Source of the DNA: a virus
Virus record (IMG/VR): IMGVR_UViG_3300030105_000210
Coordinates: 1 to 24,082 of that record
Direction: 5' to 3' (one strand)
Length of the DNA: 24,082 nt
The notes beneath the pieces were generated by a model. It ran no database searches, was not told the origin of the DNA, and was given only the letters and a program-made list of their open reading frames with translations. The translations under genes and the position numbers were made by a program. Of this stretch, positions 6,571-15,600 are shown piece by piece. How positions within the stretch are numbered: the first letter of the stretch is position 1; each line of letters starts with the position of its first letter.

Positions 6571-9020
6571 TGCCAAAATCTAAAGGAGGCGGATCAGCTA
6601 ATAATGGTCAAGGCTCATTTAATAACTATCAGCAGTACACGCCACGATATAATAATGTGTCTAATTACGGCAACAGTTCTAAAGGCGGGGGCTTTGGCGG
6701 TGGTTTTGGTGGAGGCTTTGGCGGTGGTATCCCTGACTTTGGCGGTGGAAATATAGGTGGCGGAAACTATGGTGGAAACTTTGGCGGAGGCGGTAAACGT
6801 ACAGGTTTTAATAATCAACAAGTACAACCAAGAATGCCTTCTTTGCAACAACAATATGGAAGTTTAAATCAAGGTGTAAGTGCTTTTCAACCTTTAGGTA
6901 TTAGAGGATATACACCACCCCCACAATTTGGGTTTGGCGGAAGCTATGGCAATGACTATGGTGGAGGCTTTGGCGGAGGCTATGGCGGTGGTTATAATGG
7001 AGGATTCAATCCTTTTAATTACAATGCATTTGGACAATACGATACAGTAGACCCCGTATTACCACCAACACCACCAACACCACCACCACCAACAACACCT
7101 TCTGGACCAAATTATCCGGGAGGATCACCATATAATTTTGAACCAGATTTCGGATTTGGAGATTTTGGATTTGAAGATTTTGAAAGAGAATATGGTTTAA
7201 AAGATAATGAACCATTATTACCTCCACCACCACAAACTTACACAACCCAAACAGTAGAAGGTGGAGCAGATATAAGAGTACCAACTGCACCAACACCTGA
7301 ATCTGTAAGACCAGATTTTAATGCAGATTTAAACATACCAGATTTTTCTAATTACACTTTACCTACAACATTTAATCCACCACCAGCACCAGTTGCACCA
7401 CCACCAGCACCAGTTGCACCACCACCACCAGTAGCAACACCACCTATACCACCTCAGATGCAAGATGCTTTTGAAAGAGACCCACAAGGGGTTTTAGAAA
7501 ATATGAGAGGCGCACAAGCACAGGAAGCAGCAATGCCGGGCACTACTTTTTTATCGGCTGGACTAGGTGCAATGTCACAACAAATGCCACAAGCACCAAG
7601 AGACCCTAATTTTACCCCTGATCCTAATATGCAAGGACTTACAGGTCTTTCACAAGTAGGAGGTCAACAGAATATGCAAGATATATTTGTTAAACCACTA
7701 CAAGTGATAGGTGCAGACGGCAAATTAAGAAGTGTTCAACCAGAAAATATTCCTGCTTATAATGAAGGTAATACAGAACTTGCGGAACTAGCAAGACGAG
7801 CAGGAGGAGGTTCTGATTTAATGCAACCTGCTACACCACTTGCACCATCACCACAGAAAACAAGTTCAGTTAGTTCTATTATGCAGTTCCTTGGAACAGA
7901 TGCATCAGAGGCAGATTCATTTGATCAAGCTACTCTTTTAAGATATGACTACAATAAAGACGGCACTATTGATTTGTTAGATGCACAAAAAGCACAACAA
8001 AATGAAGAAAAATCCGCATTAAAAAACAAAAGTTATGCTGAACAAAACCAAGGTATCAACAGACCAATCGACCCTATTGAAAGAAGTTTACAAGGTAACA
8101 GACCACCAGAAGAAGAAGCGGCAATGCTACGGGACATGCAGAATCAAACACTTAAACAACAAGGTATAGGTGGTATACAGGAAACTTTAGACAATCGAAT
8201 TCTTGGTCCAGTTCGTAACTCTCAATCAATTATTGAGTATTTAGGTACAGACGATGGAGACTCTGGTGTGTATGACAAAACATATGATAAGAACAATGAT
8301 GGTGTTGTTGATATGTTAGATGCAACAGCAGCATTACAATCAGAAGAAGCAAATGCAATTCGCCCGATGCCTAATCCAAACGGACCAGCTGTTACTAAAG
8401 CACCAATGACAGGTGGAATAACAATGCCTGATCGACTATATCCGCAAGATCATCCTTTGTATAAAGATCAAGGTATGCAAAGCCTTAACCCTATACCACG
8501 ACCTAATATTGGAGAAGTTGACCCAAGAAAAATTGGTGGAATTGGAGGAGCAGCTGGTGGCTTGGTAAAAGGATATGCTGTAGGTGGACAAATAGAAGGC
8601 AATGAATCATCGGATAGATTAGAAGAAGAAACTGTTATGGCTATAATGGGTAAACATCCTAGTCCACAAGAAGTGTTTATACGATACTTAGAAGCTTATG
8701 GTGAAGAAGGTCTTGTAGCTTTAGCAGCTGAAGTAGAAGAAATGATGGCATCAAAAGGTAGAATGATTGATGGTCAAGGCAATGGAACTTCAGATGAAGT
8801 ACCAGCAATGATTGATGGAATACAACCAGCAGCTTTATCTAAAGATGAATATGTAATACCAGCAGATGTAGTTGCACATAGTGGCAATGGATCAAGTTCA
8901 GCTGGTGGTAAAAAGTTTGATGAATTAGTTGCTACAGTTAGAAAAGATAAAACAGGAAATACAGAACAACCTGAAGGTATAGAATTTGAACAAATTAGGG
9001 ATGAAGTAGTAAGACGATGA
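6570..9020 (+). CDS. Gly/Pro-rich virion protein with two EF-hand/dockerin-like loops and tape-measure-like C-terminal motif
   Basis: 816 residues. Residues 38-78 and 119-148 are low-complexity GGGFGGGFGGG and GGGYGG tracts; residues 165-180 and about 269-297 are Pro-rich (PPAPVAPPPAPVAPPPP). Two calcium-loop-like segments follow the D-x-N-x-D-G-x-[IV]-D-x-x-D pattern: residues 460-471 (DYNKDGTIDLLD) and 573-584 (DKNNDGVVDMLD), each preceded by a related 'I..[FY]LGTD' stretch. Near the C-terminus GGLVKGYAVGGQ (663-674) and DEVPAMIDGIQPAALSKDEY (742-761) followed by VIPADVV resemble the 'GGxV...DTVPAMLTPGEFVI' element of tape-measure proteins. Role inferred as virion/internal protein. ATGA overlap with the next gene. 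Confidence 0.75.
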   Translation: MPKSKGGGSANNGQGSFNNYQQYTPRYNNVSNYGNSSKGGGFGGGFGGGFGGGIPDFGGGNIGGGNYGGNFGGGGKRTGFNNQQVQPRMPSLQQQYGSLNQGVSAFQPLGIRGYTPPPQFGFGGSYGNDYGGGFGGGYGGGYNGGFNPFNYNAFGQYDTVDPVLPPTPPTPPPPTTPSGPNYPGGSPYNFEPDFGFGDFGFEDFEREYGLKDNEPLLPPPPQTYTTQTVEGGADIRVPTAPTPESVRPDFNADLNIPDFSNYTLPTTFNPPPAPVAPPPAPVAPPPPVATPPIPPQMQDAFERDPQGVLENMRGAQAQEAAMPGTTFLSAGLGAMSQQMPQAPRDPNFTPDPNMQGLTGLSQVGGQQNMQDIFVKPLQVIGADGKLRSVQPENIPAYNEGNTELAELARRAGGGSDLMQPATPLAPSPQKTSSVSSIMQFLGTDASEADSFDQATLLRYDYNKDGTIDLLDAQKAQQNEEKSALKNKSYAEQNQGINRPIDPIERSLQGNRPPEEEAAMLRDMQNQTLKQQGIGGIQETLDNRILGPVRNSQSIIEYLGTDDGDSGVYDKTYDKNNDGVVDMLDATAALQSEEANAIRPMPNPNGPAVTKAPMTGGITMPDRLYPQDHPLYKDQGMQSLNPIPRPNIGEVDPRKIGGIGGAAGGLVKGYAVGGQIEGNESSDRLEEETVMAIMGKHPSPQEVFIRYLEAYGEEGLVALAAEVEEMMASKGRMIDGQGNGTSDEVPAMIDGIQPAALSKDEYVIPADVVAHSGNGSSSAGGKKFDELVATVRKDKTGNTEQPEGIEFEQIRDEVVRR
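6681..7013 (+). repeat. Low-complexity Gly/aromatic coding repeats (GGGFGGG / GGGYGGG)
   Basis: Two G-rich patches (6681-6803 and 6924-7013) in an otherwise AT-rich gene encode Gly blocks spaced by Phe or Tyr. Codons alternate between ggc, ggt and gga, so the protein composition, not the DNA, appears to be kept. Such Gly/aromatic sequence is expected to be disordered and self-associating. Confidence 0.8.
7947..7982 (+). other. EF-hand/dockerin-like calcium loop 1 (in the 816-residue virion protein)
   Basis: Residues 460-471, DYNKDGTIDLLD: acidic or Asn ligands at loop positions 1, 3, 5, 9 and 12, Gly at 6 and Ile at 8. Asp at position 12 is the dockerin-type variant of the EF loop. Calcium binding is inferred. 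Confidence 0.6.
8286..8321 (+). other. EF-hand/dockerin-like calcium loop 2 (in the 816-residue virion protein)
   Basis: Residues 573-584, DKNNDGVVDMLD, with the same ligand spacing as loop 1. The shared upstream 'LGTD' stretch points to an internal duplication of a module of about 40 residues, separated by a linker of about 90 residues. Confidence 0.6.
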
Positions 9021-9550
9021 AGGTTTATTTAATTCCAACTGAATACATAACTAATATATATCCAGATATAGAAAAATTTGTAGATAGACTTGTACCTACA
9101 ACACATGGAAGATTTGATAAAATAGATATATTAAATGATTTGCTCTTAAACAAAGAAAGTCTTTGGACAATAGTAGATGAAGACAATGATAATAATATTA
9201 TAGGAATAATAATTACACAGATAAGTTCATATCCTAGAACTAAAATGTTATCTATACAGTATGCAGCAGGAGATCAATTAGATGAATGGATGGAAGAGTC
9301 TCTTACTACATTAGAGAATTGGGCAGTAGATAATGAATGTACTTCTATGGAAATAACAGGAAGAAGAGGATGGGTAAGAAAATTAAAGTTACATAATTGG
9401 GAAGAAGAATTTGTTATAGTTAAAAAAGATAATTTAAAAAAAGATAATTTAAAAATAGTATCATCGGAGAAAAAGAATGGGAAAGAAAAGCGGAGGAAGC
9501 AGTCAGCCTCAACAGGTAGAGTCAAAGACTTATCAGTCAAGACTTCCTGA
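9017..9550 (+). CDS. GNAT-like protein of the virion module
   Basis: 177 residues, starting in an ATGA overlap. Layout fits a small GNAT (acetyltransferase) fold: helices at residues 14-50, strand IIGIIITQI (61-69), strand KMLSIQYAAG (76-85) followed by a helix (LDEWMEESLTTLENWAVDN), then CTSMEITGRRGWVRKL (108-123), which I recognise from phage acetyltransferase-like proteins. The classical Q/R-x-x-G-x-G/A acetyl-CoA loop is reduced to AAGDQ, so catalysis is uncertain. Similar proteins sit among internal virion genes in many podoviruses (T7 gp13 position), where they may be structural. The C-terminus after about residue 137 is Lys-rich, contains a 15-bp tandem duplication and overlaps the next gene by 74 bases. 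Confidence 0.7.
   Translation: MKVYLIPTEYITNIYPDIEKFVDRLVPTTHGRFDKIDILNDLLLNKESLWTIVDEDNDNNIIGIIITQISSYPRTKMLSIQYAAGDQLDEWMEESLTTLENWAVDNECTSMEITGRRGWVRKLKLHNWEEEFVIVKKDNLKKDNLKIVSSEKKNGKEKRRKQSASTGRVKDLSVKTS
9422..9451 (+). repeat. Perfect 15-bp tandem duplication near the end of the GNAT-like gene
   Basis: Two exact copies of aaaaaagataattta (9422-9436 and 9437-9451) encode KKDNL twice. Each starts with an A6 tract. A one-base insertion in either tract would shift into the TAA embedded in gaTAAttt and end the protein there. Confidence 0.85.
9465..9469 (+). promoter_or_regulatory. Ribosome binding site supporting the start at 9477
   Basis: CGGAG lies seven bases before ATG 9477, inside the GNAT-like reading frame. 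It supports the long overlap being genuine: the downstream protein begins MGKKSGGSSQPQQ, a normal N-terminus for its family. Confidence 0.6.
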
Positions 9551-11015
9551 ATACGCAGAACCTTACTACCATAATTTAGTAGGTAGGTCGCAAGCATTAT
9601 CTTATGAGGATTATATTCCTTATAAGGGTCCTCGCGTTGCTGGTTTTTCTCCAGAACAATTAGGCGCACAGGAAGGATATAAAGCAATAGCACAAAGAGG
9701 AATGCCTCTATTAGATACTGCGGGCAATGTTGCTAGTTATGCTTCACAAGCTGGACCTATGATGACAGGATCAGGTTATCAAGCTGGACCAATACAAAGT
9801 CAATATGGTGGTTCTAATATAAGAAGTAGATTTAGAGGCGCACCTGTAAGAAGTACTTATGGTGGTTCACCTATTCAAAATCAATATCGTGCTGGACCAA
9901 TACAAAGTCAATACGCAGCTGCTCCTATTAATTCAGGAGTACAAGGGTTTGGACCAAAAGATTATATGAGAGCATCAAGAGGATTTGATGATAGATCAGC
10001 ACAAAAATATATGAATCCTTATCTTTCTAATGTTTTAGATAGACAACAAAATAGAGCAACAGATAGATTTAATGAACAACGTGCATCAAGAAATCAACAA
10101 GCAATTAAGTCTGGAGCATTTGGTGGTAGCAGACAAGCAATATCAGACTTTACTGCACAGCGCGATATGAATGAACAGCTGCAAGATATAGAAGCTAAAG
10201 CATTACAATCAGGATATTCAGATGCACAATCACAATTTGAAAGAGATAGATCAGCAAGATTTAAAGGTCTTACTGGTGCAGATACTGGACAATTAGCATT
10301 AGCTAGACAAAGATCAAGCGAACAAATAGCAACAGAAGATTCTAAAAGACAAGCTGCTGCACAAAATTTACAAGCACAGATAGCACAGCAAAAAGCATAT
10401 GAAGCTGCTGGTGGTCAATCATTACAAGCACAGATAGCACAGATGAAAGGATTATCTGAAGCAGATTCAAGACGTTTACAAGCACAGATAGCGCAAGGTA
10501 AATTTAGACAAGCTGGTGGACAAATGGATTTAGAAGCACAAATGGCTACAGATAAATCATATCAAACTGCTAATCAACAATATATAAATGCAATGATTGC
10601 ACAAGATAAAGCTAGGCAAGCACAAGGTAGTCAAGACTTAGAATCGCAATTAGCTAATCAAAAAGCATATGAAGCTGCTATGGGTAGGGGTTTAAAAGGT
10701 TCACAAGTATTAGCTGGTCTAACTAAAGGAGAACAAGACTTAGATATGCAAAGATTAAAAGCATTATCTGATGTAGGTTCACAAAGACAAGCAATGATGC
10801 AAAGAGCATACGATACTCAGTATGAAGATTTCTTAGGACAAAGAGAATATCCATATGAACAGCTAGAAAGATTTAGTTCAATACTACAAGGTATGCCAAC
10901 ACGACCTAGTTATTCTGAAAGAACATATCGACCATCACCTAATCCTATGGGGCAACTTATGCAAACAGGGCTAGGTGCTTATGGTGCGTATAGAGGAATG
11001 GGAGGCGGTGGTTAA
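9477..11015 (+). CDS. Helical internal virion protein with exact 18-residue repeats
   Basis: 512 residues. The N-terminal part (LPEYAEPYYHNLVGRSQAL ... RVAGFSPEQLGAQ, residues 23-65) and 'YMNPYLSNVLDRQQNRATDR ... GAFGGSRQAI' (178-222) are hallmarks of a virion protein family frequent in marine phages. Residues 102-153 hold short Gly/Tyr units (GPIQSQYGG type). Residues 280-405 are seven 18-residue units (consensus LQAQIAQxKxYxAAGGQx), Ala/Gln-rich and strongly helical. It ends Gly-rich. No membrane segment. Inferred role: elongated internal/ejection or core protein. The function is not established. It overlaps the next start by one base (TAATG), with GGAGG at 11001-11005. Confidence 0.76.
   Translation: MGKKSGGSSQPQQVESKTYQSRLPEYAEPYYHNLVGRSQALSYEDYIPYKGPRVAGFSPEQLGAQEGYKAIAQRGMPLLDTAGNVASYASQAGPMMTGSGYQAGPIQSQYGGSNIRSRFRGAPVRSTYGGSPIQNQYRAGPIQSQYAAAPINSGVQGFGPKDYMRASRGFDDRSAQKYMNPYLSNVLDRQQNRATDRFNEQRASRNQQAIKSGAFGGSRQAISDFTAQRDMNEQLQDIEAKALQSGYSDAQSQFERDRSARFKGLTGADTGQLALARQRSSEQIATEDSKRQAAAQNLQAQIAQQKAYEAAGGQSLQAQIAQMKGLSEADSRRLQAQIAQGKFRQAGGQMDLEAQMATDKSYQTANQQYINAMIAQDKARQAQGSQDLESQLANQKAYEAAMGRGLKGSQVLAGLTKGEQDLDMQRLKALSDVGSQRQAMMQRAYDTQYEDFLGQREYPYEQLERFSSILQGMPTRPSYSERTYRPSPNPMGQLMQTGLGAYGAYRGMGGGG
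10314..10691 (+). repeat. Seven 54-bp (18-residue) helical repeats
   Basis: Units begin at residues 280, 298, 316, 334, 352, 370 and 388, with no insertions or deletions. The first unit is degenerate (only QIA at positions 4-6 is kept); the others start LQAQIAQ, LQAQIAQ, LQAQIAQ, LEAQMAT, INAMIAQ and LESQLAN. Eighteen residues equal five alpha-helical turns. Confidence 0.85.
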
Positions 11016-12682
11016 TGATAAACAATGATATAAATAGTTTAATTTCTATGGCTGAACAACAGTCTGATCAGCGTTTAGCACAAGAATTAAATCCAGAAAC
11101 AGAAACTGGATTCCTTGGACCGGCTTTTATATCAGCGTCTGAACTTGCTTATAGGCAAAAGATAAGAGCAGAAGCACAAGCACAACCTAACAACAATCCT
11201 CCAATAGTTCAGCAGTTGGCACAGGCAGCAAACCCCCAAATGCAAGTCTCGATGCAAAACGAAATGCCTATGCCAGCTGCACCTATGCCACCGCAACAGA
11301 TGCCGCAACAGATGCCGCAACAACAAATGCCACCACAAGGATTTGCAATGGGTGGTCTTATTAAAATGGCTAATGGCGGTATGACTCCTTATGAATATGA
11401 TGAAGAAGAACTAAGAGATCGTACAGGAGAAAAAGCTAGAGGTTTCTTTGGTCCTCTATTGTCAGATATAGCATATGGTGCTGGTGATGCAGGTGCTTTA
11501 AGTAGATATGCTGGTGGCGAAGACCCTGATGAATTTTTATATGGAAGAGGTAGATTTGATAGTGCATTAGAAAGAGCAGGATTACCACCAGATGCTACAC
11601 CAGATATGGTATCAGCATATAGAAGTGGTACACCAATAAACGCTTTTGTATCAGCAATACCAGCAGGAAATCCATTGCTTGTAGATCAACAAGACAGAAT
11701 TACATCAACAGGTTCATCACAAGCAAGAGGACCAAACAATAGAAATATGAATGTTGGTGGTGGTAATGGGTTAGATACTACAATAGCAACTACACCAACA
11801 ACTACTGATGTTAATAAGATACTCACTAAAACTAACACAACTAATGCTCCAACTGCTAATACTCTTAAAACAGTTACACAAGATACAACAGATTTATTAG
11901 ACCCTAATTCTCTTCTAAACCAAGCAAAAGCAAACAGTAGTTCTGTTCCAATATTTAAAGAACAACCTAAAGTTATACCAAAAGCAGCAGATACAGATGC
12001 AAAGATAGGAGCGTTAAGTGATTACGAACAATTAATTGAAGATCAAATTAAATTAATGACTGATCCAAAAGGTAAGATGCAAGACAAATGGTTACGCATT
12101 GCAGCTGGTGCATTTAATGCAGCACAAAAAGGTTCGCCCACTTTACTTGGTGGACTAGCAGATTTAGGTGGTGGTGTAACAGAACAACTATTAGAATTTA
12201 ATGCTGATGAACAAAAGCAAGCACAAGAATTATTTACTTTATATACAGCTAGAGAAGAACTTAAACGTACATCTTTAACAACTCAAAGAGATATAAAGAA
12301 AGACGAAAAAACTAGATTAGCAAAAGCTATTACTGATTATCATTCTGATAAAGCAAGATATTATAATGTAGATATAACACAAGATTTATCTAAAGCAGAA
12401 GCAGATGCTATGCTTTCTACAACATATGCAGATCAAGGAGTTGAACTAGCAAAAGAAGATTATGGCAGAGCAATAACAAAAATTAGAGCAGCACAAGAAG
12501 AAATTATAGAAAATATAAAAGAAAATTCAGATACTGGTATAGTTACAAACCAAGAGTATCTTAGTAAATTAGATGAATATTTATCTACTAATCCTGATTT
12601 AAGAATATATTTTGACAATTATAAAAATCGTCAGTCACCAATCGAAGATTGGTTAAGCGTAAAATTATTAGAGGATGACTGA
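11015..12682 (+). CDS. Virion protein with Gln/Met/Pro linker, GGLIKMANGG motif and helical C-terminus
   Basis: 555 residues. After a helical start (SMAEQQSDQRLAQELNPE; LAYRQKIRAEAQAQ), residues 80-108 are a Met/Pro/Gln repeat (PQQMPQQMPQQQMPPQ). GGLIKMANGG follows at 113-122, almost the same as in the gene at 5065. The central part is Thr/Asn-rich and probably flexible. Residues about 330-520 are predicted long helices: SDYEQLIEDQIKLM, then RIAAGAFNAAQKGSPTLLGG, then ITKIRAAQEEIIENIKEN. No catalytic motif, signal peptide or clear membrane helix. I recognise the architecture from marine phage structural modules, but no function is known to me. Likely an internal or ejection-complex component, judged by its neighbours. 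It overlaps the giant gene by eight bases. Confidence 0.74.
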   Translation: MINNDINSLISMAEQQSDQRLAQELNPETETGFLGPAFISASELAYRQKIRAEAQAQPNNNPPIVQQLAQAANPQMQVSMQNEMPMPAAPMPPQQMPQQMPQQQMPPQGFAMGGLIKMANGGMTPYEYDEEELRDRTGEKARGFFGPLLSDIAYGAGDAGALSRYAGGEDPDEFLYGRGRFDSALERAGLPPDATPDMVSAYRSGTPINAFVSAIPAGNPLLVDQQDRITSTGSSQARGPNNRNMNVGGGNGLDTTIATTPTTTDVNKILTKTNTTNAPTANTLKTVTQDTTDLLDPNSLLNQAKANSSSVPIFKEQPKVIPKAADTDAKIGALSDYEQLIEDQIKLMTDPKGKMQDKWLRIAAGAFNAAQKGSPTLLGGLADLGGGVTEQLLEFNADEQKQAQELFTLYTAREELKRTSLTTQRDIKKDEKTRLAKAITDYHSDKARYYNVDITQDLSKAEADAMLSTTYADQGVELAKEDYGRAITKIRAAQEEIIENIKENSDTGIVTNQEYLSKLDEYLSTNPDLRIYFDNYKNRQSPIEDWLSVKLLEDD

Positions 12683-15600
12683 TAAACCAAGAAATACACC
12701 TAGTACCTTTGATGTATTCGGTACTAATACAGGTGAAGCAACTAGCGCATTTGATTTATTTGATACTCGAACATTATCTGATCCAGAAAATACAGAAAAC
12801 GCAGAAAAACTTTTCGGCACAGATGATATACCTGAACTACCTATATTTGGTTTAGGCAAAACTGATTTTACTCCAGAAGAAAACGATTGGGTTGATGGTG
12901 TAATATCAGCACCAAGAGGTATGTTACGTGGTTTAGCTAGAACTATACCCATGATGGGTGAAGGTGTATGGGCTTTACTTGACCTTGCCACTAACCTTAC
13001 AGGCAATGAAGATTATTTAAATGATAAAGAAAGTGATTTTATAGATCGTATGGATGAACTACGTGATGCTATAGGTTATGAAGATAGTGTTGCTGGTAGA
13101 ACTGGGGAAGCATTAGGTAGTGTATTAGGTTTTGTAGGTGCATCTATAGCAACTGGTGGTGCAGGAGCAGCAGCTAGATTAGCTGCTGGTACTAGAGCAT
13201 TACAAGCAGGAAATATTGCAGCTGGTGGTGCTAAAACATTAGGAGCAGCAACACAAATTGCTTCGCCCGGAATGGCAATGGGAGTAGCTGAAGCTAGTTC
13301 TAGGATGAGAGAGTATGAAGAAAGAACTGGTGAAGAAATACCAATAGCTGATAGAAACTTAGCTTATGCTTTAGGCGTGCCATTAGGAGCAACAGAAGCA
13401 TTGCCTATAGTAAGACCATTATCTATGCTTTTTTCTAAGATTAGAAAAACTGATCTTCCAAAAAGAACATTAGATACTTACATGGATTATGCAAAGTCTG
13501 CTGCTATAACAGGTACTGCTGAAGGAGTACAAGAAGCATTAGCTGGTATAGGTCAAGATGCTATAGCTAAAGGTATCTACGATGAGGATGCAGTTATAGG
13601 TGAATCAATAGCATCAGAGTTTGGTTATGGTGGTGGTGCTGGTGCTATATTTGATATTGGTGTAAACCTATTAACTAAAGGTAGACCTAGAGGTAGACCC
13701 CCCGCAGGTACTCCAGAAGAAGGCGCACCTATTCCAGAAGAAGGTACACCCTCTCCAATTATTACCGCAGAAGAAGAACAAGAAATCATAGATCAATCTA
13801 TACCAAGGGATGTAGTAGAACAAGTGTTTGGTGATGAAGAAATAGTATTGCCTGATGTACCAGTAGTTCCAGTAGCTAAACAAGAAATCAAACCTAATGA
13901 TGAAATCATAAATGCTACTGTTGATAGTCCACAAGCAGAGATAGAAGCAGCAGCACAAATTTTAAAAGATGAAACACCGCCAGTAATATTACAAGAAGAT
14001 ATAGAAACTGAAGCGTTTAAACAACAAAGAACGAAAGTAAATCCTAAGTTAGAATCTGCTATCAATAGAGAAATAGAATTAGAAAATGAAATAGAACAAG
14101 CAGAAGTACAAGAAGATTTAAATAAAGCTGATACTTTAAAAAATGAACTTGTATCTATACAACAACAACAAGAAGAGTTAATAAAGGAAGAAAAAGTACC
14201 AGTAAAAAGAGGCAGATTAGTAGAATCTTTTAATAGACCTGATGATAACGAAGTATTTACAGGTAGATTTCCAGACAAACAAAGCATAGATACATATAAC
14301 AATAAGAATTCTAAAAAAATTAAAACTGATTTAGGTATAACAACTTTAGCCCATAAACAATTTAAAAAGAAATACGATAAATATATAACTGATACAGTTA
14401 AAGACTCTTATAAAAATGATAATAAAGATTTTAAATTAAAAAGTTATTATGATTTAGTTTCAGAAGAACAAGGTTCAATACAACCAGAACAAATAATACA
14501 AGCTTTAGATTCTAAAAATATAAACACAACTGACAATACGTTTAAACGATATCTATACGAGAATACTAAAAAATCAAATTTAAAAGATACAAATGGTTTA
14601 GAACGCAAAGAAATATTTAGACAAATTTCTTTATTGCCTACTATGAAACAAAGAAATAGTGGTATAGATCAAGCGTTTAATGAAGGTAGAGAAAACACAA
14701 AAGCTTTTAGTAAACAAGAAGCTATAACGCAAAGGACTGAAGAGTTAATAAAAGATAATAACAAAACACAACTTTATAATTTAGGTATAGCTAATGGAAT
14801 ATCAGAAGATTTTATATCACCAAATACTAAAGCTTCTTTAGCAAGGGGTATAGCTAGACAAGAAATAAATAATCAAACAAGTGCAGAAGAAAACTATGAA
14901 CAGTTAGCTAATAAAGTAATACCTAATGTTTTAGTAAGTAAAAGAAAAACAAGCAAGAAAGATCAAGCACGTAACTTACAAAAATATGTAGCTACATACC
15001 CTGATGGCAAAAAATATACAACACTATTGCCTGTTGATATAGGTTTAGATAGTGCTAAAGACCAGACAGCAAGAAATACTTTTGGTCAAAGGATTGAAGC
15101 ATTAGAAGAAGAAAATAAAAGAACTAAGACTGCACCTCAAGCTTCACCAAGGGATTATGAATTAGCTGTTACACGTTCTTTATATAGTAGGCAGAATCCT
15201 TTAGGAGAACTTAGAAACATAGCCGGACCACAAGTTAAACAAAGTCAGACTCCAGCTTTAGAAACAAATCAAGTAGAACAAGTCCAACAAGATGCACCTA
15301 ATTTAGATTTACCAAATATAAAAGGTATTAATTATCAAGGAAACTTATATCAGTTTAAAGATAATATAAATGCTAGTGATACTGTAATGAATTTAAAGCG
15401 CATAGTTAAAAGAACTATGCCAAATGCAAATGTTGTAGCTGTTGATAATTTATTTAGCTTAGAAGGCAATGCAGTAGCTGGTGTAACCATAGGAGATATG
15501 ATTGCTATTAACTTAGAAACTAATCCTGAAAGTAGTAGACCTAGATTCGCATCACCTACAGATACTATATATCACGAAGCAGTACATTACTTTAAGAACA

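Noticed and set aside
9437-9445. A-AAA-AAA run as a programmed -1 frameshift site
   Set aside because: A -1 shift would meet a stop (TAA) after one codon and does not join two reading frames; no stimulating structure is evident.
13671-14302. Antisense Cys/Ser-rich frames opposite the giant gene
   Set aside because: They arise from Gln/Glu/Ala codons of the sense gene; composition is unlike a protein and no ribosome site is present.
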